A DNA stretch of 35,919 nt from Rubrivivax sp. (GTDB lineage Bacteria; Pseudomonadota; Gammaproteobacteria; Burkholderiales; Burkholderiaceae_C), in contig JAEUPF010000074.1 in the NCBI GenBank assembly GCA_016790425.1, positions 1-35,919 of the forward strand, given 5' to 3'. A program made the translations under genes and the position numbers. Under the pieces are notes generated by a model, which ran no database searches, was not told where the DNA came from, and saw only the letters and a program-made list of their open reading frames with translations. Shown one piece after another: positions 27,249 through 34,483 of the stretch; position 1 is the stretch's first letter, and every line of letters begins with the position of its first letter.

Positions 27249-28296
27249 AAGGCTGGCCCCCGAAGTGGCCGCACCCGCTTCAGGTTCAGCGGCCGGACCC
27301 GCGGCGGGTCCGGCGCCTGCGGCCGCGCCCGCGGGGGCGCCGGGCGTCGGTGTGGCCGGGCTGCTCGGCCGGCCGTACAAGACGATCCGCCTGGAGTGGA
27401 CGAGCGACCTGCGCCTGCTGCGCGTGCGCCTTTGCGTGCGGCCGATCCAGTGCTACAGCCTCGCGGCGATGGGCGAACTGCAGCAGATGCTGGACGACAT
27501 CACCGCCAATCCCGGGCTGGTGCGGCACTTCGTGATGACCTCCGACGTGCCGCAGGTGTTCAACTTCGGCGGCGACCTGGCGCTGTTCGTGCTGCTGGTG
27601 CGCGCCGGCGACATCGAATCGCTGGAGCTGTACGGGCGCCGCTGCGTCGACCTCGTGTGGTGGATGGAGAACGCCGCCGACCTGGGCATCCACACCACCG
27701 TGCTGGCGCAAGGCGACACGCTGGGCGGCGGCCTGGAGAGCGTGCTGCCGTTCCACAAGGTCATCTTCGAGCGCGGTGCGCAGGCGGGCTTTCCCGAGGT
27801 GCTGTTCAACCTCTTCCCGGGCATGGGCGCCTGGGACTTCACCATCCGCAAGGGCGGCCTGGCGGTGGCCAACGAGATGATCCTCTCCGGGCGCCTGTAT
27901 ACCGCCGAGGAACTGCAGTTCCGACGCCTGGTGGACGTGGTGGCCGAGCCGGGCGAAGGCGAAGCGGCGCTGGAGCGCGTGGTGCGCGAGGTCGACCCGC
28001 GCCACCGCGGCACCATCGCGGCGCTGCGGGCGCAACGCATCGCGGCCCCGGTGCGGCACGAGAGCCTGCTGGCCATCGTCAAGCTGTGGGCCGAGAGCGC
28101 GATGGGCCTCACCGACCGCGACCTGCGGCTGATGGAGCGCCTGGCGCGCGCGCAGGCCCGCAAGGCCGGCGGCGCCGACGAAGGCGCCGTCGAGGAGATC
28201 AAGCGCCTGGAGCTGGAGAACGCCTGGGGCGGCGACCGCCGCAGCGGCTTCGAGCGCCGCGCCGCCAACAGCGGCGACCGGCGCACGCGCGGCTGA
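27241..28296 (+). CDS. RpfF-like DSF-family signal synthase (crotonase fold)
   Basis: This 351-residue protein of the crotonase superfamily closely resembles RpfF, which makes cis-2-unsaturated fatty acid signals from acyl-ACP by dehydration and thioester hydrolysis. Shared stretches are FNFGGDLALF, LAQGDTLGGGLES, GFPEVLFNLFPGMGAW and WAESAM...RLARAQARK. Both catalytic glutamates are present: Glu166 (GGGLES) and Glu186 (GFPEV), 20 residues apart as in Xanthomonas RpfF (141 and 161). About 40 N-terminal residues are Ala/Pro/Gly-rich and the C-terminus adds a basic tail with repeated DRR/ERR motifs; neither is in RpfF. The GTG start at 27241 overlaps the upstream gene. No RpfC, RpfG or RpfR gene lies in the window. 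Confidence 0.88.
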   Translation: MSERLAPEVAAPASGSAAGPAAGPAPAAAPAGAPGVGVAGLLGRPYKTIRLEWTSDLRLLRVRLCVRPIQCYSLAAMGELQQMLDDITANPGLVRHFVMTSDVPQVFNFGGDLALFVLLVRAGDIESLELYGRRCVDLVWWMENAADLGIHTTVLAQGDTLGGGLESVLPFHKVIFERGAQAGFPEVLFNLFPGMGAWDFTIRKGGLAVANEMILSGRLYTAEELQFRRLVDVVAEPGEGEAALERVVREVDPRHRGTIAALRAQRIAAPVRHESLLAIVKLWAESAMGLTDRDLRLMERLARAQARKAGGADEGAVEEIKRLELENAWGGDRRSGFERRAANSGDRRTRG

Positions 28297-28323
28297 AAGC
28301 ACAGGCCGGGGCCGGTGCCCTCG

Positions 28324-28340
28324 GCGCGGCAACCCCGCGC
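28324..28340. terminator. Stem-loop between convergent genes
   Basis: GCGCGG and CCGCGC pair around a 5-nt loop in the 91-bp gap between the DSF-synthase-like gene and the transporter gene. It could act on both strands. There is no T-run. Confidence 0.35.
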
Positions 28341-28387
28341 TCGATGTCGCCAGCCGGCCGGGCGCTGCACGCAGGCCTGAACCGCGC

Positions 28388-29359
28388 CTACCGCGCCGGC
28401 GCCGGCCGCGTCGCCAGCCAGATGCCCGGCAGGATGAGCGCCGCACCGACGCCGTGGTACCAGCGCGGCACTTCGCCCAGCACCCACCAGGCGCCCAGCG
28501 CGCCGTACACCGGCGCCAGGTACTGCATCAGCGCCGTGCGCGCCGCGCCCAGTTCGCGCTGCAACAGCGAATAGGCGCCGTAGCTCAGCACGCCGGGCAG
28601 CACCGCGGCGAGTGCCACCAGCCAGGCGGCGCGCGCCGTGAAGGGCAGTGGCGGCGCCGTCATCGCTTCCCACACGGTGGCCGGCAGCAGCGCGAGCAGG
28701 CCGCCGGCGATGATCGCGGCCAGCCGCTCGCCCGGGCCGAGCGCCGAGGGCCAGTGCTTGAGCAGCAGCGAATACGCCGTCCACGCCACCACGGCGGCGA
28801 CGATCCACGCGTCCCCGGGCGCGAGCTGCAAGGCCAGCAGTGTCGCGAGTTCGCCGCGCGCGATGACGAACAGCACGCCGGCCAGCGCCGCGGCAACGGC
28901 CGCCCATTGCAGCGACGACATGCGCTCGTGCAACAGCTTCACGCCGATGATGGCAATGGCCACCGGCGCCGCGGCGTAGATGAGCGCGATGTTGGCCGCG
29001 CTCGTGCTCTGCCCGCCCAGGTACACCCAGGCGCCGCAGATCCACATGCCGAGCGAGCCCAGCACGAGCAGATGCTGCCACTCGCGCCGCACCGCCTGCC
29101 GCCGCTCGAGAAGGCCGCGGCCGACGAAAGGCAGCAGCAGCACCAGCGCCACCGCCCAGCGCCCGAAGGCGAGCGCATGCGGATGCACCACGCCGCTGGC
29201 CAGCCGCGCGATGAGGTAGTTGGACGACCACAGCGCCGGCACCGCGAAGAGCAGCATCGGCGCCCACCAGCGGGCGGCCCTGCTCGTCGTTGCCTGCGCC
29301 GCCATCGTCGGCGTCGGCGCCATCGTCGGCGCCATCGTCGGCGCCGTCGTCGGCGCCAT
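28388..29359 (-). CDS. EamA/DMT family transporter
   Basis: This inner-membrane protein of about 300 residues has ten predicted membrane helices in two EamA repeats (LLFAVPALWSSNYLIARL at the start; AWIVAAVVAWTAYSLLLKHW opens the second). The family exports metabolites or drugs; the substrate cannot be told. The start is uncertain. In-frame ATGs occur at 29359, 29335, 29323 and 29305 within a repeated MAPT-coding stretch, none with a good Shine-Dalgarno; 29359 gives 323 residues, 29305 gives 305. The gene follows psd by 59 bp or more and is the last in a long leftward cluster. Confidence 0.85.
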   Translation of the reverse strand: MAPTTAPTMAPTMAPTPTMAAQATTSRAARWWAPMLLFAVPALWSSNYLIARLASGVVHPHALAFGRWAVALVLLLPFVGRGLLERRQAVRREWQHLLVLGSLGMWICGAWVYLGGQSTSAANIALIYAAAPVAIAIIGVKLLHERMSSLQWAAVAAALAGVLFVIARGELATLLALQLAPGDAWIVAAVVAWTAYSLLLKHWPSALGPGERLAAIIAGGLLALLPATVWEAMTAPPLPFTARAAWLVALAAVLPGVLSYGAYSLLQRELGAARTALMQYLAPVYGALGAWWVLGEVPRWYHGVGAALILPGIWLATRPAPAR

Positions 29360-29365
29360 CGCGGC
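29300..29365. repeat. 12-bp repeat at the start of the EamA gene
   Basis: Copies of GGCGCCATCGTC (some diverged to GTCGTC or GTCGGC) encode MAPT repeats on the minus strand and supply several alternative in-frame ATG codons. Copy-number change would alter start choice without shifting the frame. Confidence 0.8.
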
Positions 29366-29418
29366 CGCCTGCGCCGCCGTCGAAGGCGCTGCCGCTGCCG
29401 CTGGCCGGCCGCGCAGGC

Positions 29419-30318
29419 TTAAACCCAGTCGGCCATGCGCTGGCCCATGCGGATGTCGGCGCCCGGGGCCCAGGCGATGTTCCAGGCCAGCCGCGGCGAA
29501 GGGAACAGCAGCACGACGGTGGAGCCGAGCTGGAAGCGGCCCATCTCCTCGCCTTGCGCGAGCGCGATCTTCTTGTCCTCGTAGGACCACTGCCGCAGGT
29601 GCGTGGGCCTGAGCGCGTTGACCACGCCATGCCAGGTGGTGGCCATGCTGCCGACGATCGTGGCACCCACGAGCACCAGCGCCCAGGGGCCGCGGTCGCC
29701 TTCGAAGACGCAGACGACGCGCTCGTTGCGCGCGAACAGGCCCGGCACGCCGCGCGCCGTGGCCGGGTTGACCGAGAACAGCATGCCGGGCACGTGGATC
29801 ATGCGCAGCAGCCGCCCCGCGCACGGCATGTGGATGCGGTGGTAGTCCTTGGGCGCCAGGTACAGCGTGGCGAAGTGCCCGCCCTGGAAATGCGCCGCCA
29901 GCGCGCTGTCGCCGCCCAGCAGCGCGGTGGTGCTGTAGCGGTGGCCCTTGGCCTGGAAGACCTGGTCGCCGTCGATGGCGCCGAACTGGCTGATCGCGCC
30001 GTCCACCGGGCACACGAGGTCGGCGCCGGGGGTGAGCGGCCGCGCGCCCTTGGCCAGCGGCCGCGTGAAGAACTCATTGAAGGTGCGGTAGGCGGCGGCG
30101 TCGGGCTGCACCGCTTCGAGCATGTTGACGCCGTAGCGGCCGATGAACCAGCGGATCACCGCCGTCGTCGCCGCGCCACCCTCGGCGGCGGCGAGCTTGC
30201 CCATCAGCACCGTCAGCGCCTGCTTGGGCAGCAGGTACTGCAGTGCCACCGTGGCGCGGTCGCCCGCCCACGATGCGAGCTGCATGCCGGCGCCCACCCT
30301 GCCTTGCGCCGCGCTCAT
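29419..30318 (-). CDS. psd: Phosphatidylserine decarboxylase proenzyme
   Basis: This 299-residue membrane-associated enzyme makes phosphatidylethanolamine from phosphatidylserine. The self-cleavage motif LGST is present, with Ser266 becoming the pyruvoyl group of the alpha subunit. The other members of the processing triad fit Asp in VCPVDGAISQ and His in KDYHRIHMP. The segment FNEFFTRPLAKGARP is a strong family signature. The ATG at 30318 is chosen; Met12 is an alternative. It lies 10 bp after sppA and is probably co-transcribed with it. Confidence 0.97.
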   Translation of the reverse strand: MSAAQGRVGAGMQLASWAGDRATVALQYLLPKQALTVLMGKLAAAEGGAATTAVIRWFIGRYGVNMLEAVQPDAAAYRTFNEFFTRPLAKGARPLTPGADLVCPVDGAISQFGAIDGDQVFQAKGHRYSTTALLGGDSALAAHFQGGHFATLYLAPKDYHRIHMPCAGRLLRMIHVPGMLFSVNPATARGVPGLFARNERVVCVFEGDRGPWALVLVGATIVGSMATTWHGVVNALRPTHLRQWSYEDKKIALAQGEEMGRFQLGSTVVLLFPSPRLAWNIAWAPGADIRMGQRMADWV

Positions 30319-30328
30319 CGTGATTTCC

Positions 30329-31501
30329 TCAGCGCAGCGGCGCGAAGTCGCGCAGCGCGCGCACGACGCTGCGGCCCATCGCGGCGCCGAAGCGCTTGGC
30401 CAGCCGCTCGGCGACGTTCTCGCGCGGCGTGTAGTCGACGATCTCCTCGGCCTTCACCACGTCGCGGGCGACCTGGTCGAGGTTGCCCAGGCCGTCGACG
30501 AGGCCGAGCTTGACCGCCTCCTCGCCGTTCCACACGAGGCCGGAGAACATGTCGGGCGTCTCCTTCAGGCGCGCGCCACGGCCGGCCTTGACGACCTCGA
30601 TGAACTGGCGGTGGATCTGCTCGATCATCTGCTTCACGTAGGCGCGCTGCTTGTCCGGCAGCGGGCTGAAGGGGTCGAGCATCGCCTTGTTCTCGCCGGC
30701 GGTGATGAGGCGTCGCTCGACGCCCAGCTTCTCCATCGCGGCGGTGAAGCCGAAGCCGTCCATCAGCACGCCGATGCTGCCCACCAGGCTCGCCTTGTCG
30801 ACGTAGATGCGGTCGGCGGCCACGGCCACGTAGTAGGCACCGCTGGCGCAGATCTCGTCGACGACGACGTAGAGCTTCTTGTCGTGCCGCGCCTTCAGGC
30901 GGCGCAGTTCGTCGTTGAGGATGCCCGACTGCACCGGGCTGCCGCCGGGCGAGTTGATGCGCATCACCACGGCCACCGCGCCCGGATCCTGGAACGCCTG
31001 CTTCAGCGCGCCCAGCAGCAGTTCGGCGCTGGCTTCGGTGTCGGGCCCGATCTCGCCGCGCAGCTCGACGAGCGCCGTGTGCGGGGAGCTCGACGCCACG
31101 GGCCCGGCCTTGTACGCGAAGAGCGCCCAGGCCACCGCCAGCGCCAGGCCGAACCAGCAGGCACGGAAGAAGTTGCGCCAGCGGCGCTCGCTGCGCTGGT
31201 GCAGCACGAGGCCGGCGGCCAGCCGCTCCAGCGTCGATTCGATGCGCGCGAGGGGGTTGCCGGCGGGCGCCGCGGCCGTCGCCGGCGGACCCGCGGGCCG
31301 TGCGGCAGCAGCCGTGCCCGCTGCGGCTGCGGCGCTGGAAGCAGCCGCGGCGGCTGCCACCGGCTCCTCGGCCGGCGAGACCGCGGTGTCCTGGAACGGC
31401 GGCGGCGCTGCCGAGGCGTCGCGCGGGCCCGGCGCCGCGGCGGGAAGCTGCTGCGCCGGGGTCATCGGCTGCGTGGAGGGGTTGTCGTCGGGACGGGTCA
31501 T
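30329..31501 (-). CDS. sppA: S49 family signal peptide peptidase (SppA-like)
   Basis: This 390-residue membrane-bound serine protease should degrade cleaved signal peptides. An Ala/Pro-rich cytoplasmic N-terminus (about 1-100) precedes a single membrane helix (FFRACWFGLALAVAWALFAY) and the short-form S49 domain. The nucleophile Ser220 lies in CASGAYYVA and the general base Lys272 in AGENKAMLDPF, 52 residues apart as in Bacillus SppA. The GSIGVLMDGFGF stretch follows. The start ATG at 31501 overlaps the Rieske gene stop as ATGA, pointing to coupled translation. Confidence 0.94.
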   Translation of the reverse strand: MTRPDDNPSTQPMTPAQQLPAAAPGPRDASAAPPPFQDTAVSPAEEPVAAAAAASSAAAAAGTAAAARPAGPPATAAAPAGNPLARIESTLERLAAGLVLHQRSERRWRNFFRACWFGLALAVAWALFAYKAGPVASSSPHTALVELRGEIGPDTEASAELLLGALKQAFQDPGAVAVVMRINSPGGSPVQSGILNDELRRLKARHDKKLYVVVDEICASGAYYVAVAADRIYVDKASLVGSIGVLMDGFGFTAAMEKLGVERRLITAGENKAMLDPFSPLPDKQRAYVKQMIEQIHRQFIEVVKAGRGARLKETPDMFSGLVWNGEEAVKLGLVDGLGNLDQVARDVVKAEEIVDYTPRENVAERLAKRFGAAMGRSVVRALRDFAPLR

Positions 31502-31944
31502 GGGGCGGAGGGCGGAGGATGTGGCGCCTCGTCGAACCGCACCGGCGCAATGTCGCGGGAAGGATACCAATAGACCTCGCCGTCGCGTTCCTCGACGCGC
31601 AGTGCCGTCAGCTTGCCGCGGCCGCAGGGCCCGCCGACGCAGCGGCCGCTGGCCGGCTCGTAGGCCGCGCCGTGGATCGAGCACAGGATCCAGCGCCGGT
31701 CGATGTCGAGGAACTCGCCGTCCTGCCAGTCCATCTCGGTGGGCACGTGCACGCAGCGGTTGAGGTAGGCCACCACCTTGCCGTCGAAACGCAATGCGAA
31801 GGCACGCGCCGGGCGGCCCCACAGCAGCACGTCCCAGACGACCGCGCGGCCGCGCTCGGGCAGCTCGGCCCCGGCGCACACCCGCTCGGGCGGCAGCGGC
31901 CCCTCGCTCACCGTGCGCGGCGGCGCATCGCCGGCTTCAGCCAT
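31498..31944 (-). CDS. Rieske [2Fe-2S] protein
   Basis: This 148-residue small Rieske protein has cluster ligands Cys64-x-His66 (RCVHVPTEMDW) and Cys88-x2-His91 (LCSIHGAAYEP), and a GRCVGGPCGRGKL loop after them. It resembles ferredoxin components of ring-hydroxylating oxygenases, but there is no oxygenase here, so its electron partner is unknown. The start ATG at 31944 lies 53 bp after the HAD gene. It is found between rluC-HAD and sppA in many Burkholderiales, as far as I recall. Confidence 0.92.
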   Translation of the reverse strand: MAEAGDAPPRTVSEGPLPPERVCAGAELPERGRAVVWDVLLWGRPARAFALRFDGKVVAYLNRCVHVPTEMDWQDGEFLDIDRRWILCSIHGAAYEPASGRCVGGPCGRGKLTALRVEERDGEVYWYPSRDIAPVRFDEAPHPPPSAP

Positions 31945-31997
31945 CGGCCCGGCCGGCCATCGCCGCCTCGACCGTCGCCCTGCCGGTCCTCGCGCCT

Positions 31998-32660
31998 TCA
32001 GCCATTGGCGAGAAGCCAGTCGTGCAGCTGGCGCGTGTCGTGCACCACCGCCAGCGGTTCGAACTCGGTGAACGACTCGTGGCTGTGCGCGCCGAAGCTC
32101 ACGCCCAGGCGCGCCACGCCGGCATTGCGGGCCATCTGCAGATCGTGCGTGGTGTCGCCGATCATCAGCGTGCGCTCGGGCTCGGCGCCGAACTCGCGCA
32201 TCAGCTCCAGCAGCATCAGCGGGTCGGGCTTGGAGGCCGTTTCGTCGGCGGTGCGCGAGCCGTCGAACAGGCCCGACAGCTGCGCCGTCGCCAGCGCCTC
32301 GTCCAGGCCGCGCCGGCTCTTGCCCGTGGCCACCGTCAGCCAGTGGTTGCGCGCCTTGAGCGCCTGCAGCATCGACAGCGTGCCCTCGAACAACACCAGC
32401 TCGTGCTGGCGCGCGAAGTAGTGGTGCCGGTAGCGGCGGCCGAGGTCGGGGTAGCGCGCCGGTTCGAGCCCCGGCGCGGCGTGGCGCAGCGCGTCGTTCA
32501 GGCCCAGGCCGATGACGTAGGCGGCGTCGGCGTCGCTGGGCACCGCGACGCCGACGTCGCGGCACGCTTCCTGGATGCAGCGCGCGATCAGCGCCGTGCT
32601 GTCGAAGAGCGTGCCGTCCCAGTCGAAGGCAATGAGGTCGAAGCGGCGCGGGCGGGTCAT
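31998..32660 (-). CDS. HAD family hydrolase, phosphoglycolate phosphatase-like
   Basis: This 220-residue HAD-IA phosphatase has the nucleophile Asp13 in AFDWDGTLFDS, motif II TVATGKSRRG, motif III Lys in TASKPDPLMLLEL, and motif IV MIGDTTHDLQMARNAG. It is similar to Gph-type phosphatases, but the substrate cannot be fixed from sequence. The ATG at 32660 lies 11 bp after rluC, so the two are co-transcribed. Confidence 0.94.
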   Translation of the reverse strand: MTRPRRFDLIAFDWDGTLFDSTALIARCIQEACRDVGVAVPSDADAAYVIGLGLNDALRHAAPGLEPARYPDLGRRYRHHYFARQHELVLFEGTLSMLQALKARNHWLTVATGKSRRGLDEALATAQLSGLFDGSRTADETASKPDPLMLLELMREFGAEPERTLMIGDTTHDLQMARNAGVARLGVSFGAHSHESFTEFEPLAVVHDTRQLHDWLLANG

Positions 32661-32671
32661 CGGACGGACGC

Positions 32672-33727
32672 TCAGGATGCGGGCGATGCGGCGGGCGATG
32701 CAGCGCGAGATGCGGTCGATTTTCCCGCCACCGCCGCGCCCGCCAGCGCGGCCAGCAGTGTCTCGCACTCGGCCGGAAGCGGCGCGATGATGGTGATGCG
32801 CTCGCCGCTGGCCGGGTGCTCGAACCCGAGTTCGCGCGCATGCAGGAACATGCGCGTGAAGCGCTGCCCCGCGTGGCCTCCGTCGCCACGGCCGGCGCCC
32901 CGGGGCTCGCGTGCGAACGCCTTGTTGGCGGCGAAGTCGCCGTACTTCGGGTCGCCGACGATCGCGTGGCCGGCGTGCGCCAGGTGCACGCGGATCTGGT
33001 GCGTGCGGCCGGTCTTCAGCGTCACGGCCAGGAGCGCCACGCCGGGGAACTGACGCTGAAGCTTCACCAGCGTGATCGAACGCCGCGCCTGCTCGTGCCC
33101 CGGCGCCACCACGCGCACGTGGCGCTCGCCGGCGGCGTCGGTCGTCTTCCAGAGCGGCTCGTCGATGACCTTGCGGCTCGGCGGCCAGGCGCCCCACACA
33201 AGCGCCTGGTAGACCTTCGTCGTCTCGCGCTCGCGGAACTGCTGCTGCAGCGCCGCCAGCGCGCTGCGCTTCTTGGCCAGCAGCAGCACGCCGGAGGTTT
33301 CCTTGTCCAGGCGGTGCACGAGTTCGAGGAAACGCTGCCCGGGGCGCGCGCGGCGAAGCTGCTCGACGACGCCGAAGGCGACGCCGCTGCCGCCGTGCAC
33401 GGCAACGCCGGCCGGCTTGTCGACGGCCAGCAGGTGCTCGTCTTCCAGCAGCACCGGGAACTCGCGTGCGGGAACGGCGGCAGCCGCCGCCTCGTCGCGC
33501 ACGGCCACCCGCACCGGCGGCAGCCGAACGATGTCGCCTTCCGCAACGCGCGTATCGGCAGCGGCGCGGCCCTTGTTGATGCGCACCTCGCCGGAGCGGA
33601 TGACGCGGTAGACATGCGTCTTCGGCACGCCCTTCAGCAGACGCAGCAGGTAGTTGTCCAGGCGCTGGCCGGCCGAATCGGCGTCCACCGTGAGCAGGCG
33701 CACACTCGGAGCGGCCGCCGCGCCCAC
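32672..33727 (-). CDS. rluC: 23S rRNA pseudouridine synthase (RluC family)
   Basis: The RluC/RluD-type enzyme isomerises uridines in 23S rRNA. An N-terminal S4 RNA-binding domain (QRLDNYLLRLLKGVPKTHVY region) is followed by the catalytic domain with the Asp in LVHRLDKETSGVLLLAK and the RTHQIRVHLAHAGHAIVGDPKYG stretch. The C-terminal 20 residues are Ala/Ser/Pro repeats. The start is uncertain: the frame stays open to 33943 but that part crosses the promoter region of rne, so the GTG at 33727 is preferred, with GTG 33703 as an alternative. It is divergent from rne, an arrangement shared with E. coli and most proteobacteria. Confidence 0.9.
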   Translation of the reverse strand: MGAAAAPSVRLLTVDADSAGQRLDNYLLRLLKGVPKTHVYRVIRSGEVRINKGRAAADTRVAEGDIVRLPPVRVAVRDEAAAAAVPAREFPVLLEDEHLLAVDKPAGVAVHGGSGVAFGVVEQLRRARPGQRFLELVHRLDKETSGVLLLAKKRSALAALQQQFRERETTKVYQALVWGAWPPSRKVIDEPLWKTTDAAGERHVRVVAPGHEQARRSITLVKLQRQFPGVALLAVTLKTGRTHQIRVHLAHAGHAIVGDPKYGDFAANKAFAREPRGAGRGDGGHAGQRFTRMFLHARELGFEHPASGERITIIAPLPAECETLLAALAGAAVAGKSTASRAASPAASPAS

Positions 33728-33760
33728 CCCGGCACGCCCCGGCCGCGGGGCTTTGGCCGC

Positions 33761-33766
33761 TATACT
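33761..33766 (+). promoter_or_regulatory. Candidate -10 element for rne
   Basis: TATACT is the best -10 match in the region and would give a leader of about 710 nt. No good -35 lies 16-18 bp upstream. The reverse strand reads TATAGC here, so rluC might use it too. Confidence 0.45.
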
Positions 33767-33841
33767 CCGCTCACCCAAGATTGCGCCGCAAGTGCTTGAT
33801 TCATCGGAGTCTAAGCGGGCGCTTCGGCAGCGATCCCGGGG

Positions 33842-33893
33842 TGCCGCCGGCGCAGCGCGAACCAACAGCGTTCGAGCGTTCGCAAAGGCGGCA
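33842..33893 (+). other. Two-tier stem-loop in the rne leader
   Basis: TGCCGCC (33842-33848) pairs with GGCGGCA (33887-33893), and inside it GCGAAC (33857-33862) pairs with GTTCGC (33878-33883). It starts about 70 nt after the likely transcription start and is a candidate structure for RNase E feedback. Confidence 0.4.
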
Positions 33894-34483
33894 ATTCCAG
33901 GTGATGCAACGCCGGCGGTGCCGGACGGATCGCGTTTCGCCACAGCGACGCGAACGCCCGCGGGCCGCCGGTGGCAGAGATTCGGAACAACAGAACCGCC
34001 GCCTCGTCTTCTCGCCCATCAGCGAAGCGAGGGTCACGAAAGATTCGAGGTGCGCGAGACGCAACGCGTTTCGGGCACCTGCGTCCGGCACAGGCTCCGC
34101 GCCACCACCATGCCTTCCTCTTCCACTCCCGGCACCCCGCCTCGGCATTCGCTTGCCGCAGCGGCGGTGGCGCGGCCCGGCGCGCTCTTCGGCGCACGCC
34201 GAGGGGCCCGCGCGCCGTGGGTGGATGGCGGTCGGCCCGTGGTGGACGGCTCGAGCCGCACCGGCACGCACGCGCCAACGCTGCGCACCGGCTGAGCCCC
34301 GCCACGAGCGGGTCAGGCGCCGGCGCGCGGTCCAGGGCATTTCGCCAGGGCCGCAAGGCCCGGGGTTCTCGCCGCCGCTTCTCGTGCATCGAAGCAGTGC
34401 CCGCTTCGGCTTCGGCCGGACGAGCACGAGAGGGCTCGGCGCGCGCGTCGAACGCGCAGCGCCGGGCCGCCAGCGGAGTGCAC

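Larger units (their letters stand above)
33728..34483 (+). promoter_or_regulatory. Long rne leader / divergent rluC-rne intergenic region
   Basis: This 756-bp stretch holds no gene I can support; open frames in it have no recognisable domain and Arg/Ala/Pro-rich shadow composition. In E. coli the rne leader is long and structured and mediates autoregulation by RNase E; the same could apply here (inference). A hairpin with GCAA tetraloop (GGGCC/GGCCC) is at 34348-34361. Confidence 0.6.

Noticed and set aside
33654-34295. Open frame in the rluC-rne gap
   Set aside because: There is no Shine-Dalgarno, no domain, and it overlaps the probable rluC start and rne promoter. It is kept only as part of the rne leader.
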